23,878 nucleotides of DNA from the IMG/VR virus record IMGVR_UViG_3300001748_000029, positions 1-23,878 of that record; one strand, written 5' to 3'. The notes under the pieces were generated by a model. The model did not search any database. It was not told the DNA's origin and saw only the letters and a list, made by a program, of their open reading frames with translations. Made by a program: the position numbers and the translations under genes. Origin of the DNA: a virus. Shown here in pieces: positions 16,776 to 23,397 of this stretch. The first letter of the stretch is position 1. Every line of letters begins with the position of its first letter.

Positions 16776-17392
16776 TATATTTCCTTTAAAAACGACTTAT
16801 AAGCTTCACTTATCTCAGTCGCTGATTTAACTATTAATTTCTCCATTCTTTCAATTTCCCCTTCATGGAAAGGTCTATGAAAGGATTTTATTATACCTGT
16901 TATGTTAATTTTCTTCTCTCCTTCTCTCCAAAAATCAACTGGTTCTTCTTTAACATCTTTAGTTTGTATCCAGTCTAAGTCACAATACTCAGGGACTTCT
17001 CCATAACTATACTTCAAAGCGACTGCATAGAAGAGTAATTGGCCATGCTTGATGACTTTAGCTTTGGTCCAAGGAATTTTTCCAGTCTTATATTCCCGGA
17101 AGACATTATTGATTGAATCGTAACTGTCCAAATAAGAAAGTATTGGAACTCCAAGAACATCTGTTTTAATTTCGAACTCCGGCTTATCATAAACTACTAA
17201 ATCTGGGAGAAGTTCTTTGTGTTTACCTTCTTCTATCATCCCAGCAATACCTTTCCCAAACCTCAAATACTTGGTATCTAATTTCTTCCCGCATTCGAAA
17301 TACTCTCTTCTATAACGGGTAGGATTAGATTGCCAACATGATAGTTGGGACCAAGATAGGTGAGGCTTTGGTAAGATTAGTTTATTTTTCAT
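16775..17392 (-). CDS. RecB/Cas4-family PD-(D/E)XK nuclease
   Basis: A 205-residue protein with the RecB-type nuclease order. An N-terminal LSWSQLSCWQSNPTRYRREY (12-31) is followed by LRFGKGIAGMIEEG (43-56), then GVPILSYLDSYD (Asp89 or Asp92), REYKTGK (Glu100, Lys102) and HGQLLFYA (Gln118). These are motifs I, II, III and QxxxY of the family, so a metal-dependent DNA exonuclease is likely. The four-cysteine iron-sulphur cluster of Cas4 and AddB is absent. The gene overlaps the stop of the upstream Lys/Pro-rich protein gene by 11 bases, suggesting linked production. A role in phage recombination or host DNA degradation fits the operon. Confidence 0.75.
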   Translation of the reverse strand: MKNKLILPKPHLSWSQLSCWQSNPTRYRREYFECGKKLDTKYLRFGKGIAGMIEEGKHKELLPDLVVYDKPEFEIKTDVLGVPILSYLDSYDSINNVFREYKTGKIPWTKAKVIKHGQLLFYAVALKYSYGEVPEYCDLDWIQTKDVKEEPVDFWREGEKKINITGIIKSFHRPFHEGEIERMEKLIVKSATEISEAYKSFLKEI

Positions 17393-17909
17393 TTTCTTTT
17401 AGTTCATCTTCTTTGAACATTACAAGCCCAGCTAGAGTTATTTTATCATCCTCTGTTAACTTAACTGATGCTTTTATCTGTTGAATGATTAAATTTAGAG
17501 CATCCATGCTCATACATGATTCAATTGCTTGAGTGGCTTTGGTTAGAGCTACTGAACTTACGGGTGATTGCTCCATAGCTGGTGTTTGAACTGGTTCTGG
17601 AGCTGTCTTATTTTCTGGAGCTTGTGGAGGAACAGGATTAACAGGATTTGGTTTAACTTCAGGTTTTACCGTCCTCTTACTGATTTGGAAATACTCCTTC
17701 CATAATTTATTCATGTGAGGAGCCATGTAAGCGTGAGCTTCTTCCGGATTCCCTGCTTTTACTACAATCTCTGGTTGGATGTTAGCATAATCACCAGTAG
17801 GGATAACCATTTTGATAGAGTAGCTTATCATTTCTACTTTTGGTTTTGGGGTAGCCTTCTTCTTTGCTACTTTCTTTTTTACGACTTTTTTAGTTTTTGC
17901 GGATTCCAT
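17382..17909 (-). CDS. Lys/Pro-rich protein of unknown function, partner of the RecB-like nuclease
   Basis: A 175-residue protein. Residues 1-25 are strongly basic (KVVKKKVAKKKATPKPK). Residues 28-73 form a compact domain with YSIKMVIPTGDYANIQPEI and EEAHAYMAPHMNKLWKEY. Residues 80-118 are a Pro-rich linker. Residues 119-172 are helical (LTKATQAIESCMSMDALNLI). The middle motif, SIK...IPTG-x-YANIQPEI, looks like one I associate with uncharacterised phage proteins, but I cannot name its function. The basic tail suggests nucleic-acid contact. Its gene is fused by an 11-base overlap to the nuclease gene, so the two proteins may work together. Confidence 0.65.
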   Translation of the reverse strand: MESAKTKKVVKKKVAKKKATPKPKVEMISYSIKMVIPTGDYANIQPEIVVKAGNPEEAHAYMAPHMNKLWKEYFQISKRTVKPEVKPNPVNPVPPQAPENKTAPEPVQTPAMEQSPVSSVALTKATQAIESCMSMDALNLIIQQIKASVKLTEDDKITLAGLVMFKEDELKENEK

Positions 17910-17915
17910 AATTTT

Positions 17916-18068
17916 TTATTCTTCTTTAGTTATTAATTCGATTTCTTCTACAAGTTTACATAATGGGCAAAATCTAATTACAGTATAAGTAAATTTACCT
18001 TCAGTAATAGATACTCTTTTTTGCACTTGATTGTAAACCCATTCATGTACATGTGGTCCTTGTGACAT
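17916..18068 (-). CDS. 50-residue putative zinc-binding protein
   Basis: A 50-residue open frame, MSQGPHVHEWVYNQVQKRV..., with His6 and His8 near the N-terminus and FCPLCK (Cys34, Cys37) near the C-terminus. The HxH...CxxC arrangement could hold one zinc ion, giving a minimal zinc finger. It sits six bases from genes on both sides, consistent with a real operon member. Family and target unknown. Confidence 0.6.
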   Translation of the reverse strand: MSQGPHVHEWVYNQVQKRVSITEGKFTYTVIRFCPLCKLVEEIELITKEE

Positions 18069-18074
18069 GGTTTT

Positions 18075-18377
18075 TTATAAACTTACTTTAGTAAATCGTA
18101 GAGAAGGCTCTTCGACAAATGTAGCCAACCCTGTACTTTCTTCATGAGCTTTTTGAGCTTTGAACTCTTCATTTAGCTCTGCAACTTTTGGTGTATAAGT
18201 CCATTTTTTCAACTTAGAAATAGTGAACTTACCTACTGATGTATCGACTTTATCCTCTCCTTTTTCAGCCATTTCTTCTATAATCTCTTCTTTGAGACCC
18301 TCTTCTCTTTCTTTTAATTTTTTTATCTGAGACTTGATTACAGCATATTCTTCGTAATTATTTAATAGTGGTGACAT
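18075..18377 (-). CDS. coiled-coil phage protein of unknown function
   Basis: A 100-residue protein. Residues 10-40 are a charged coiled coil (IKSQIKKLKEREEGLKEE). A short beta section follows (VDTSVGKFTISKLKKWTY), then a second helix (VAELNEEFKAQKAHEEST) and a final beta stretch ending LRFTKVSL. The general plan is common among small phage early proteins. It could bind a nuclease or polymerase in the manner of Gam-like inhibitors, but nothing here demonstrates that. The start lies two bases after the ribbon-helix-helix gene. Confidence 0.6.
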   Translation of the reverse strand: MSPLLNNYEEYAVIKSQIKKLKEREEGLKEEIIEEMAEKGEDKVDTSVGKFTISKLKKWTYTPKVAELNEEFKAQKAHEESTGLATFVEEPSLRFTKVSL

Positions 18378-18379
18378 AA

Positions 18380-18532
18380 TTAATTTTTCTTAATGAAGAA
18401 ATCTATAATCAATCTATAGACTTCTCCCTCTGTTAAATTATCTTTTTTTGCTTTTGCTTTAACAAAAGCTTGTTGGTCCTCTCTTATTCGAGTATTAACC
18501 CTTGCGAATGGTTTTACTTTTTGTTTTGACAT
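18380..18532 (-). CDS. ribbon-helix-helix-like small protein
   Basis: A 50-residue open frame. A basic N-terminal strand (FARVNTRIRED) leads to a helix (QQAFVKAKAKKDN), a turn (LTEGEV) and a second helix (YRLIIDFFIKKN). That is the strand-helix-helix layout of CopG/Arc/MetJ repressors, with the RVNTRIR strand as the DNA-reading element of a dimer. It starts two bases after the resolvase stop and ends two bases before the next start. It is a candidate transcriptional regulator of this operon or of the rightward arm. No operator was identified. Confidence 0.65.
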   Translation of the reverse strand: MSKQKVKPFARVNTRIREDQQAFVKAKAKKDNLTEGEVYRLIIDFFIKKN

Positions 18533-18534
18533 TT

Positions 18535-18909
18535 TTAAATTTTAATTATTTTTTCTGATAATTTCTCCGCAGTCGACCTACTGATAGAGATAACTCCTTT
18601 GTCCCTTAATTTAACAATCTCTTCAAACCTTATTAAACAAAATTCTTTCTTGAACTTGATAATAAGGTAAGAGGGTAAAGGTGGTATACTGAAAGAATCA
18701 CAAGGTTTTGGTCTACTGATTTCATCCGATAGTTTCCATACTATTCCACTCTTTTCTGTAGCTTGTAATCCTTCCCACTGAACTTTTTCTATTTTACTAA
18801 AAGGAAATGTTTCTTTATCGGTCTGTTTTAATTCAAAAAATCCATACAACCTTTTTTCTTTTACATATTGATTAAATATTGTCTGCCATTTTGCTTCTTT
18901 TTTTAACAT
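18535..18909 (-). CDS. PD-(D/E)XK nuclease, Holliday-junction-resolvase-like
   Basis: A 124-residue protein from MLKKEAKWQTIF. Candidate catalytic residues are Glu5, the FFELK motif (Glu26, Lys28), Gln44 in KVQWEGLQ, and Asp71 in KPCDSF. WKLSDEISRPKP and YLIIKFKKEFCLIRF complete a pattern shared with phage RecU/Hjc-like resolvases, in which the order E...ExK...Q...D is conserved. It probably resolves branched DNA during replication or packaging. A TTG at 18960 would add 17 residues and leave a one-base gap to the upstream stop. I prefer the ATG at 18909 because its leader is A/T-rich and the added sequence is a simple DTDTD repeat. Confidence 0.65.
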   Translation of the reverse strand: MLKKEAKWQTIFNQYVKEKRLYGFFELKQTDKETFPFSKIEKVQWEGLQATEKSGIVWKLSDEISRPKPCDSFSIPPLPSYLIIKFKKEFCLIRFEEIVKLRDKGVISISRSTAEKLSEKIIKI

Positions 18910-18961
18910 AATTCTATTATATTCTATGTCGGTGTCGGTGTCAAGCTGACTTATCCCCAAC

Positions 18962-20236
18962 TTATATATTTAGAGTAAGTTTTTCTTGGAAATCCTGCCC
19001 ACTCATAATTGAATTGTGACAATCCAAATCGCAACCTTTGACTACCAAGTGAATGTATAAATTCTTTTTTAATTTATTAGCACGGAGCACTCGACCAACG
19101 CTCTGTTCATAACTAACATATCTCCAAGACTTACTGGCATAGATTACACACGGAAATGACGATAAAGAATATCCGGAAGAAATATCACACTGAGCGATAA
19201 TTATATGCGGTTCCGGACTCTCGTTTACCTTTCTGATAAAGGTTCTATCTTTAGTCTGGCCAGTCAGGGTGGAAACATTGTAACCCTCTTTCTTTAGGGC
19301 TTTCTCTATTTCAGTGATTTGAGCGGTATAATTAGCAAAAATTAATAATTTTGGAAACTCTAAAGCCCTTTCTTTTATGTAATCTATCTTATAAGATTTG
19401 AAAATTTTAGTCTCACTGCTCATTTTATCTGTTTTTCCGTCCAATTCTTCGATTTTCTTACCATATAGCACTCCATTCTCTATCGTACGAAGCCGTGCTC
19501 GCCTTACAAGGGGGTCTGCCTCCGCAAATGATATATCTGTCACGGCTTGCTTTTGCTCCTTGCTAAGGTCAATTTCAACGACTTTATGGGTCTGGTCAGG
19601 TACATCAAAGAAGTCATTCAATCCTCCGGTATAACCTAACTTCTGGATTAGTTCAGCTAGTCTTTGTTTGGTTGCTTCATCTTTCTTTGGAATCCATACT
19701 CTACGCAATCCAATTCGTATTTGTGTGTAGTAAACATCCCGGAATTTATCAAAATCCCAGTCTTGTCCAAAAAGGAATCCAATAGCCCAAACTGACATAG
19801 GTTTTGGAGCGGGAGTAGCGGATGACAGGTAGAGTCTTTTAGGAGAATGTTTCATGAGGAACTTGTAGGTGGCCTCGAATATCTGGGAGGTTTTAGGTTT
19901 CCGGATTTTATTCTTTTGAACATAGGAGGGAAGTACTCCAAGATTATTGTGGCATTCGTCTATGATAACCGTATCGTGGTATTCTAAATCGTCCCAGCTC
20001 TTTCTTAAATCTTCCTTGCTAATTACTTGCAGATTCTTTTTAGTCTCCCATTTTTCATTTTCAATCTGCCATGTTTCATCATCTCGCTGTTGTTTCGGAC
20101 AGATAACTAAAACTTTACCTTCAGCTAATTCCAAAGCTGTTCTGGTCTTACTTGCTCCGGTACCAAGAAACAAACCACACTTCAATGGGTCCTTATCTAT
20201 AATTTTCTTTTGGTGGTCGTATAATTTTGGTATCAT
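18962..20236 (-). CDS. SF2/SNF2-type DNA helicase
   Basis: A 424-residue ATPase. Motif I is LGTGASKT (24-31; Lys30), motif II is IIDECH (91-96), motif III is SSAT (138-141), and the C-terminal RecA lobe carries LLIFANYTAQ, LTGQTKDR (324-331) and motif VI QSVGRVLRA (378-386). These are the helicase signatures of superfamily 2, closest to the DEAD/DEAH and SNF2-like remodelling helicases encoded by many phages. It may process forks or recombination intermediates together with SSB and the two nucleases. It lacks accessory domains. The ATG overlaps the stop of the 52-residue gene as ATGA. Confidence 0.85.
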   Translation of the reverse strand: MIPKLYDHQKKIIDKDPLKCGLFLGTGASKTRTALELAEGKVLVICPKQQRDDETWQIENEKWETKKNLQVISKEDLRKSWDDLEYHDTVIIDECHNNLGVLPSYVQKNKIRKPKTSQIFEATYKFLMKHSPKRLYLSSATPAPKPMSVWAIGFLFGQDWDFDKFRDVYYTQIRIGLRRVWIPKKDEATKQRLAELIQKLGYTGGLNDFFDVPDQTHKVVEIDLSKEQKQAVTDISFAEADPLVRRARLRTIENGVLYGKKIEELDGKTDKMSSETKIFKSYKIDYIKERALEFPKLLIFANYTAQITEIEKALKKEGYNVSTLTGQTKDRTFIRKVNESPEPHIIIAQCDISSGYSLSSFPCVIYASKSWRYVSYEQSVGRVLRANKLKKNLYIHLVVKGCDLDCHNSIMSGQDFQEKLTLNI

Positions 20237-20391
20237 TTTTTATTTGTTAATCTTTTTTTTATATTATTTTTTATAGATTCATTTCTTTTTAACCAAGCTT
20301 GACATTCAAATGGTCCAATACCGTCACTTATTTCTCGCTGACTCATCATGCTTTTTGCTAAATCTCTTTTTGGTCTTTTATTTCTTGTCAT
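20233..20391 (-). CDS. 52-residue basic hypothetical protein
   Basis: A 52-residue frame beginning MTRNKRPKRDLAKSMMSQRE and ending in a Lys/Asn-rich tail. Its TGA overlaps the ATG of the helicase gene and it starts 18 bases after the primase stop, filling what otherwise is an empty gap in a densely packed operon. It is highly basic with one Cys and one Trp (FECQAWLKR). No family recognised. It could be a small DNA-binding factor or a coupling peptide for the helicase. Confidence 0.6.
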   Translation of the reverse strand: MTRNKRPKRDLAKSMMSQREISDGIGPFECQAWLKRNESIKNNIKKRLTNKK

Positions 20392-20409
20392 TTTATTTTT
20401 TATTAATTA

Positions 20410-22797
20410 TTAAAAGTCATTTTCATAATTTCTAATCCCGTTACTATTTCTTATCCATTGAGGTGCTAATTTTATTCCAACAAATTTTGCTTCATTCCCT
20501 CCGAAGATTCTAGGAGTAAATGTAAAACGATTTCCTTTTGCCCCGTAAGCTTTTACTTCTTTCGTAAAGGTTATATTAGCTTTAGGTTTTCTCCCTCCCT
20601 CGGACAAACTCCATTTTTTGTATTCAGCGTATAGTTCCGGAGTTTCAATACTTTCTGTAGGGTCAAGTTCAATACATTGTGATAAGAATCCCTCCACTGA
20701 TGAGTTCTCTGCTCGGTATTCATTTAAGATATTAGTTTGTTCCTGTGTAATTACGAAGTTTTTACTTTCAGCTAAATCACAGGCCCCCTCTATCATCCAG
20801 TTCAGTATTCCAGAAACCTCTTGTGCCAGTAGTCCTACACTGGAGCGGAGTTCGAAGTTGGGATTATCTCTGTAGTTATTCAAGAATTGGATAACACTCA
20901 TTCTCCTTTCTGTAGCCGTTGAAACATCATCTACTCTTGGCATTTGGTTAACAGCAAAGACAAACTTAGCTTGAGGTCGGAATGTAAATTGAGGTTTGTA
21001 TTTAATATCAATTGTTATTAGCTCTCCGGAGATTAGTTTTTTTAATTTATCACTGTGGTAATAATTTCCGGGGACTTCTTCAATAACATTCAACCTCTTT
21101 CCAATCAATCCATGCATTCCAAATTGCCCGTACAAATCCCCTAAATCAATATGAGATGTAGCGTCTTTACCAATTATCATTGCTATGGTGTCAATAAATG
21201 TAGACTTTCCGTTTCCACCATCTCCAATCATAAACAAAGCTCGGTCGTAAAGCATAGAAGAGGATAGAATATACCCGCTAAATTGTTTTATTAGTCTGGT
21301 CTTTTCTTCTTGTTCTGGTCCGGACATCCATTCACTAACACATTTATCCCATATCGGACATTTTGCTTTAGGGTCATAAACAACCGGATATTGTATTAAG
21401 GACACAAAGTCTGGAGTGTGAGGTTTTAGTTCTTTAGTATATATATCTAACAAGCCATTCTTAACATTAATTATATAGCCCCCGTCATTAGAGATTTTAA
21501 GTAATGGGATAATTGATAAAAGACAAGCAACCTTATCGGACACATTCTTTTTTGTCCTATAGCCCCAGAGCATATCTTCATAAAGTCCACTCAGAACCAT
21601 ATCGGATATTTCTTGGTCACTCATCATTTTATACACTCCGTCCTTGTAGTTAAATACTATTCCAATTTCATTCTTTCTGAGGTGAGGGTGCATAGCCAGT
21701 AGTTCTCTTTCGTAGTTTGAAAATCGAACTCTGTCCTGCTCTTTTCTTTTTTTAAGGACTGTAGTGAAAGCAATCTGTATTTTCTGACTCTCTTCCGAAG
21801 ACATATTGTGAGCAATAATCTCATTCTTATAGGAGTAAGTATATCCACTACTAAAAGCACTATTAATAGTGTTCATAATCTCCTGTGCTCCACCTCGTTC
21901 TTTCTCTATACCATGCCACCCAACTTTCTCAATCTGTTCCAAAGCTCTTTTCTTTGTCCAACCAGCTTGTCGCATTAGTGTAGCTGTAATAAGAAGTGCA
22001 TTGTTTCTAGCATTTGGTATAGGTAAACTTTCAGGGTGAGCGGAGATTAGTCTTTTGAAACTATCTCTCTCCTCAATCGGATATTCCTCATTCACTCTAT
22101 CAAAGAAGTTCTTCTTCTCTGCCTCTGCCATTTTCTTAGCTTTGTCGTTAGTAGGTGCTTGTTCCCAATTAAGTTTCTGTTCTACAGTAACTGTTGGAAA
22201 AACTTCCTCTACTTCGTCCAAAGAATAAACATTAGCCTCTCTCTTATATATCCCTTTGATTTTGAAAACACCTTTAGTTCCTTTTTTGTACTGGTCTCCA
22301 GTCTTTTTCCAGTAGAAAGTCTTAGGTACTCTTAAAATTCTAGTTAAATCTTTTACTACTGGGTCAGCTTTCAAAGCTGTAACTATATTTTGTTCAATTT
22401 TTTCCCAACGAGTAATGGATTTTTCCCACTCTTCCGGAGTAATTTCCTCCTTGTAGATTATTTCGTCCAAACACCAATAAATATGATAACCGTTCATTGT
22501 CTCCAATATAAAAGTAGGGTCTAACTTGCTTTTAATTGCTTCTAATTCTTCTAAGTCTTTCCGGCCGTCTATATCTACAAAGAAAGCATTAATATTAGAA
22601 CAATTTTCTTTCTGAGCATTTGGAGCATTCTTAAATCCATTGACAGTAAAATAACTCTCATACCCATTTATATTTAATTCGTCCCTTCTCTCAGAACATG
22701 AAACTGGAGGTCTGCCTTCACCTGTTTGGTCTATGTATCTGTATACATGGTCTGGAAAAAAAGTTAAGAATACATCTTTGTTTTCTTTTTTTTCCAT
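20410..22797 (-). CDS. primase-helicase (AEP-type primase with SF3 helicase)
   Basis: A 795-residue replication initiation protein. Residues 10-165 carry an archaeo-eukaryotic-type primase: FFVDIDG (72-78, catalytic Asp75 and Asp77), ETMNGYHIYW (99-108, His105) and RILRVPKTFYWK (153-164). Residues 245-320 look like a PriCT-type linker (NARNNALLITATLMRQAG). Residues 360-515 resemble the D5_N region. Residues 520-645 are the superfamily 3 helicase: Walker A GDGGNGKST (525-533), Walker B LNVIEEVPG (569-577), sensor-1 FAVNQMP (Asn617), and ATERRMS with the arginine finger. Residues 700-780 form a D5-type C-terminus. It should make primers and unwind the phage origin. It has a 161-base upstream gap containing a long hairpin. 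Confidence 0.9.
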   Translation of the reverse strand: MEKKENKDVFLTFFPDHVYRYIDQTGEGRPPVSCSERRDELNINGYESYFTVNGFKNAPNAQKENCSNINAFFVDIDGRKDLEELEAIKSKLDPTFILETMNGYHIYWCLDEIIYKEEITPEEWEKSITRWEKIEQNIVTALKADPVVKDLTRILRVPKTFYWKKTGDQYKKGTKGVFKIKGIYKREANVYSLDEVEEVFPTVTVEQKLNWEQAPTNDKAKKMAEAEKKNFFDRVNEEYPIEERDSFKRLISAHPESLPIPNARNNALLITATLMRQAGWTKKRALEQIEKVGWHGIEKERGGAQEIMNTINSAFSSGYTYSYKNEIIAHNMSSEESQKIQIAFTTVLKKRKEQDRVRFSNYERELLAMHPHLRKNEIGIVFNYKDGVYKMMSDQEISDMVLSGLYEDMLWGYRTKKNVSDKVACLLSIIPLLKISNDGGYIINVKNGLLDIYTKELKPHTPDFVSLIQYPVVYDPKAKCPIWDKCVSEWMSGPEQEEKTRLIKQFSGYILSSSMLYDRALFMIGDGGNGKSTFIDTIAMIIGKDATSHIDLGDLYGQFGMHGLIGKRLNVIEEVPGNYYHSDKLKKLISGELITIDIKYKPQFTFRPQAKFVFAVNQMPRVDDVSTATERRMSVIQFLNNYRDNPNFELRSSVGLLAQEVSGILNWMIEGACDLAESKNFVITQEQTNILNEYRAENSSVEGFLSQCIELDPTESIETPELYAEYKKWSLSEGGRKPKANITFTKEVKAYGAKGNRFTFTPRIFGGNEAKFVGIKLAPQWIRNSNGIRNYENDF

Positions 22798-22958
22798 AAT
22801 TATTTATCTTAAATTAGAGACAAAATGAAAACAGCCATTGAGCAACATGTAGGAGGTAATGTAACGAACCCCCTAACGAACAATGACTGTTTTCTTCTTG
22901 TCTCCAATATTAAGTTTTGTTTTTTGTTACATTTTTGCATTTGCGTGCTTTTATTTAA
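22798..22958. other. intergenic region between HNH and primase genes
   Basis: A 161-base gap, large by the standards of this operon. It holds the hairpin above. The 50 bases before it (22905-22958) are A/T-rich, and I see no convincing promoter there. A sequence close to the Bacteroidota -7 element (TAATATTG, one base off TAnnTTTG) occurs on the leftward strand just upstream of the hairpin, but no matching upstream box is clear. Confidence 0.5.
22817..22904 (-). promoter_or_regulatory. long leader hairpin upstream of the primase-helicase gene
   Basis: Arms at 22817-22840 and 22881-22904 are inverted repeats. As leftward RNA they give 23 paired positions of 24: two G-U wobbles and one A-A mismatch. 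An inner stem pairs 22850-22856 with 22869-22875 (seven pairs, one G-U), with a 12-base loop. The direct repeat TAACGAAC occurs at 22862-22869 and 22874-22881. The stem ends 20 bases before the primase ATG at 22797. There is no U-run right after the stem, so it is not an ordinary terminator. It may be a structured 5' untranslated leader or a replication origin. Confidence 0.7.
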
Positions 22959-23366
22959 TTAGTTTTTAGAAAAGACATTTTGTTTATGGTGTTCCCTGTG
23001 GTGCTTAAAACACAACCATCTTACTTTTAATTTTTTCCGATAATCATCGTGGTGTGCTTGAGAATTTATATCTCCACAAATTTCACAAGGTTTTCTTTTT
23101 AGTTTTCCATCTCTTATAGCATTTGAGACAGCATTGTTTGCTCTATTCTTTCCTTTATGCTTCAACCTTCTTTTCTTTTGGTACTTTATTTTTTGTTTTT
23201 TCCTTTCTGGTCTTTTATTTCTTTCTACTTCATATTTTACATAATGCTCTTTGTTTATACGGTAATTTTTTTTTACCCTTTTTTTTGTACATTCCTTGCA
23301 CTCACCTTGTACACCATAAAATTCATTATCCTTTTTTTCTTTTTTACAATCTTTACATTTTTTCAT
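22959..23366 (-). CDS. HNH endonuclease
   Basis: A 135-residue protein. An N-terminal zinc ribbon has two CxxC pairs (Cys4/Cys7 and Cys23/Cys26). A long, very basic helical middle (PERKKQKIKYQKKRRLKHKG) follows. The HNH core is CEIC (94-97), AHHDDY (His105/His106), WLC at 117-119 and HHREHH (122-127). This is the arrangement of free-standing phage HNH homing-type enzymes. It lies between SSB and primase-helicase genes and could have inserted there. It may introduce nicks or breaks at a target in competing phages. The start at 23366 has no Shine-Dalgarno. Confidence 0.85.
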   Translation of the reverse strand: MKKCKDCKKEKKDNEFYGVQGECKECTKKRVKKNYRINKEHYVKYEVERNKRPERKKQKIKYQKKRRLKHKGKNRANNAVSNAIRDGKLKRKPCEICGDINSQAHHDDYRKKLKVRWLCFKHHREHHKQNVFSKN

Positions 23367-23397
23367 ATAATAATTGTATCATACCTTTTTAGAAAGG

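Noticed and set aside
16775-17392. A Cas4 protein of a CRISPR system
   Set aside because: No four-cysteine cluster and no cas neighbours or repeats; the context is phage recombination.
18910-18960. TTG start extending the resolvase-like protein by 17 residues
   Set aside because: The added sequence is a simple DTDTD repeat and the ATG at 18909 has a suitable leader, though the extension cannot be fully excluded.
22817-22904. The leader hairpin as an intrinsic terminator
   Set aside because: No U-run directly follows the stem on the leftward transcript, and no rightward gene exists to need one.
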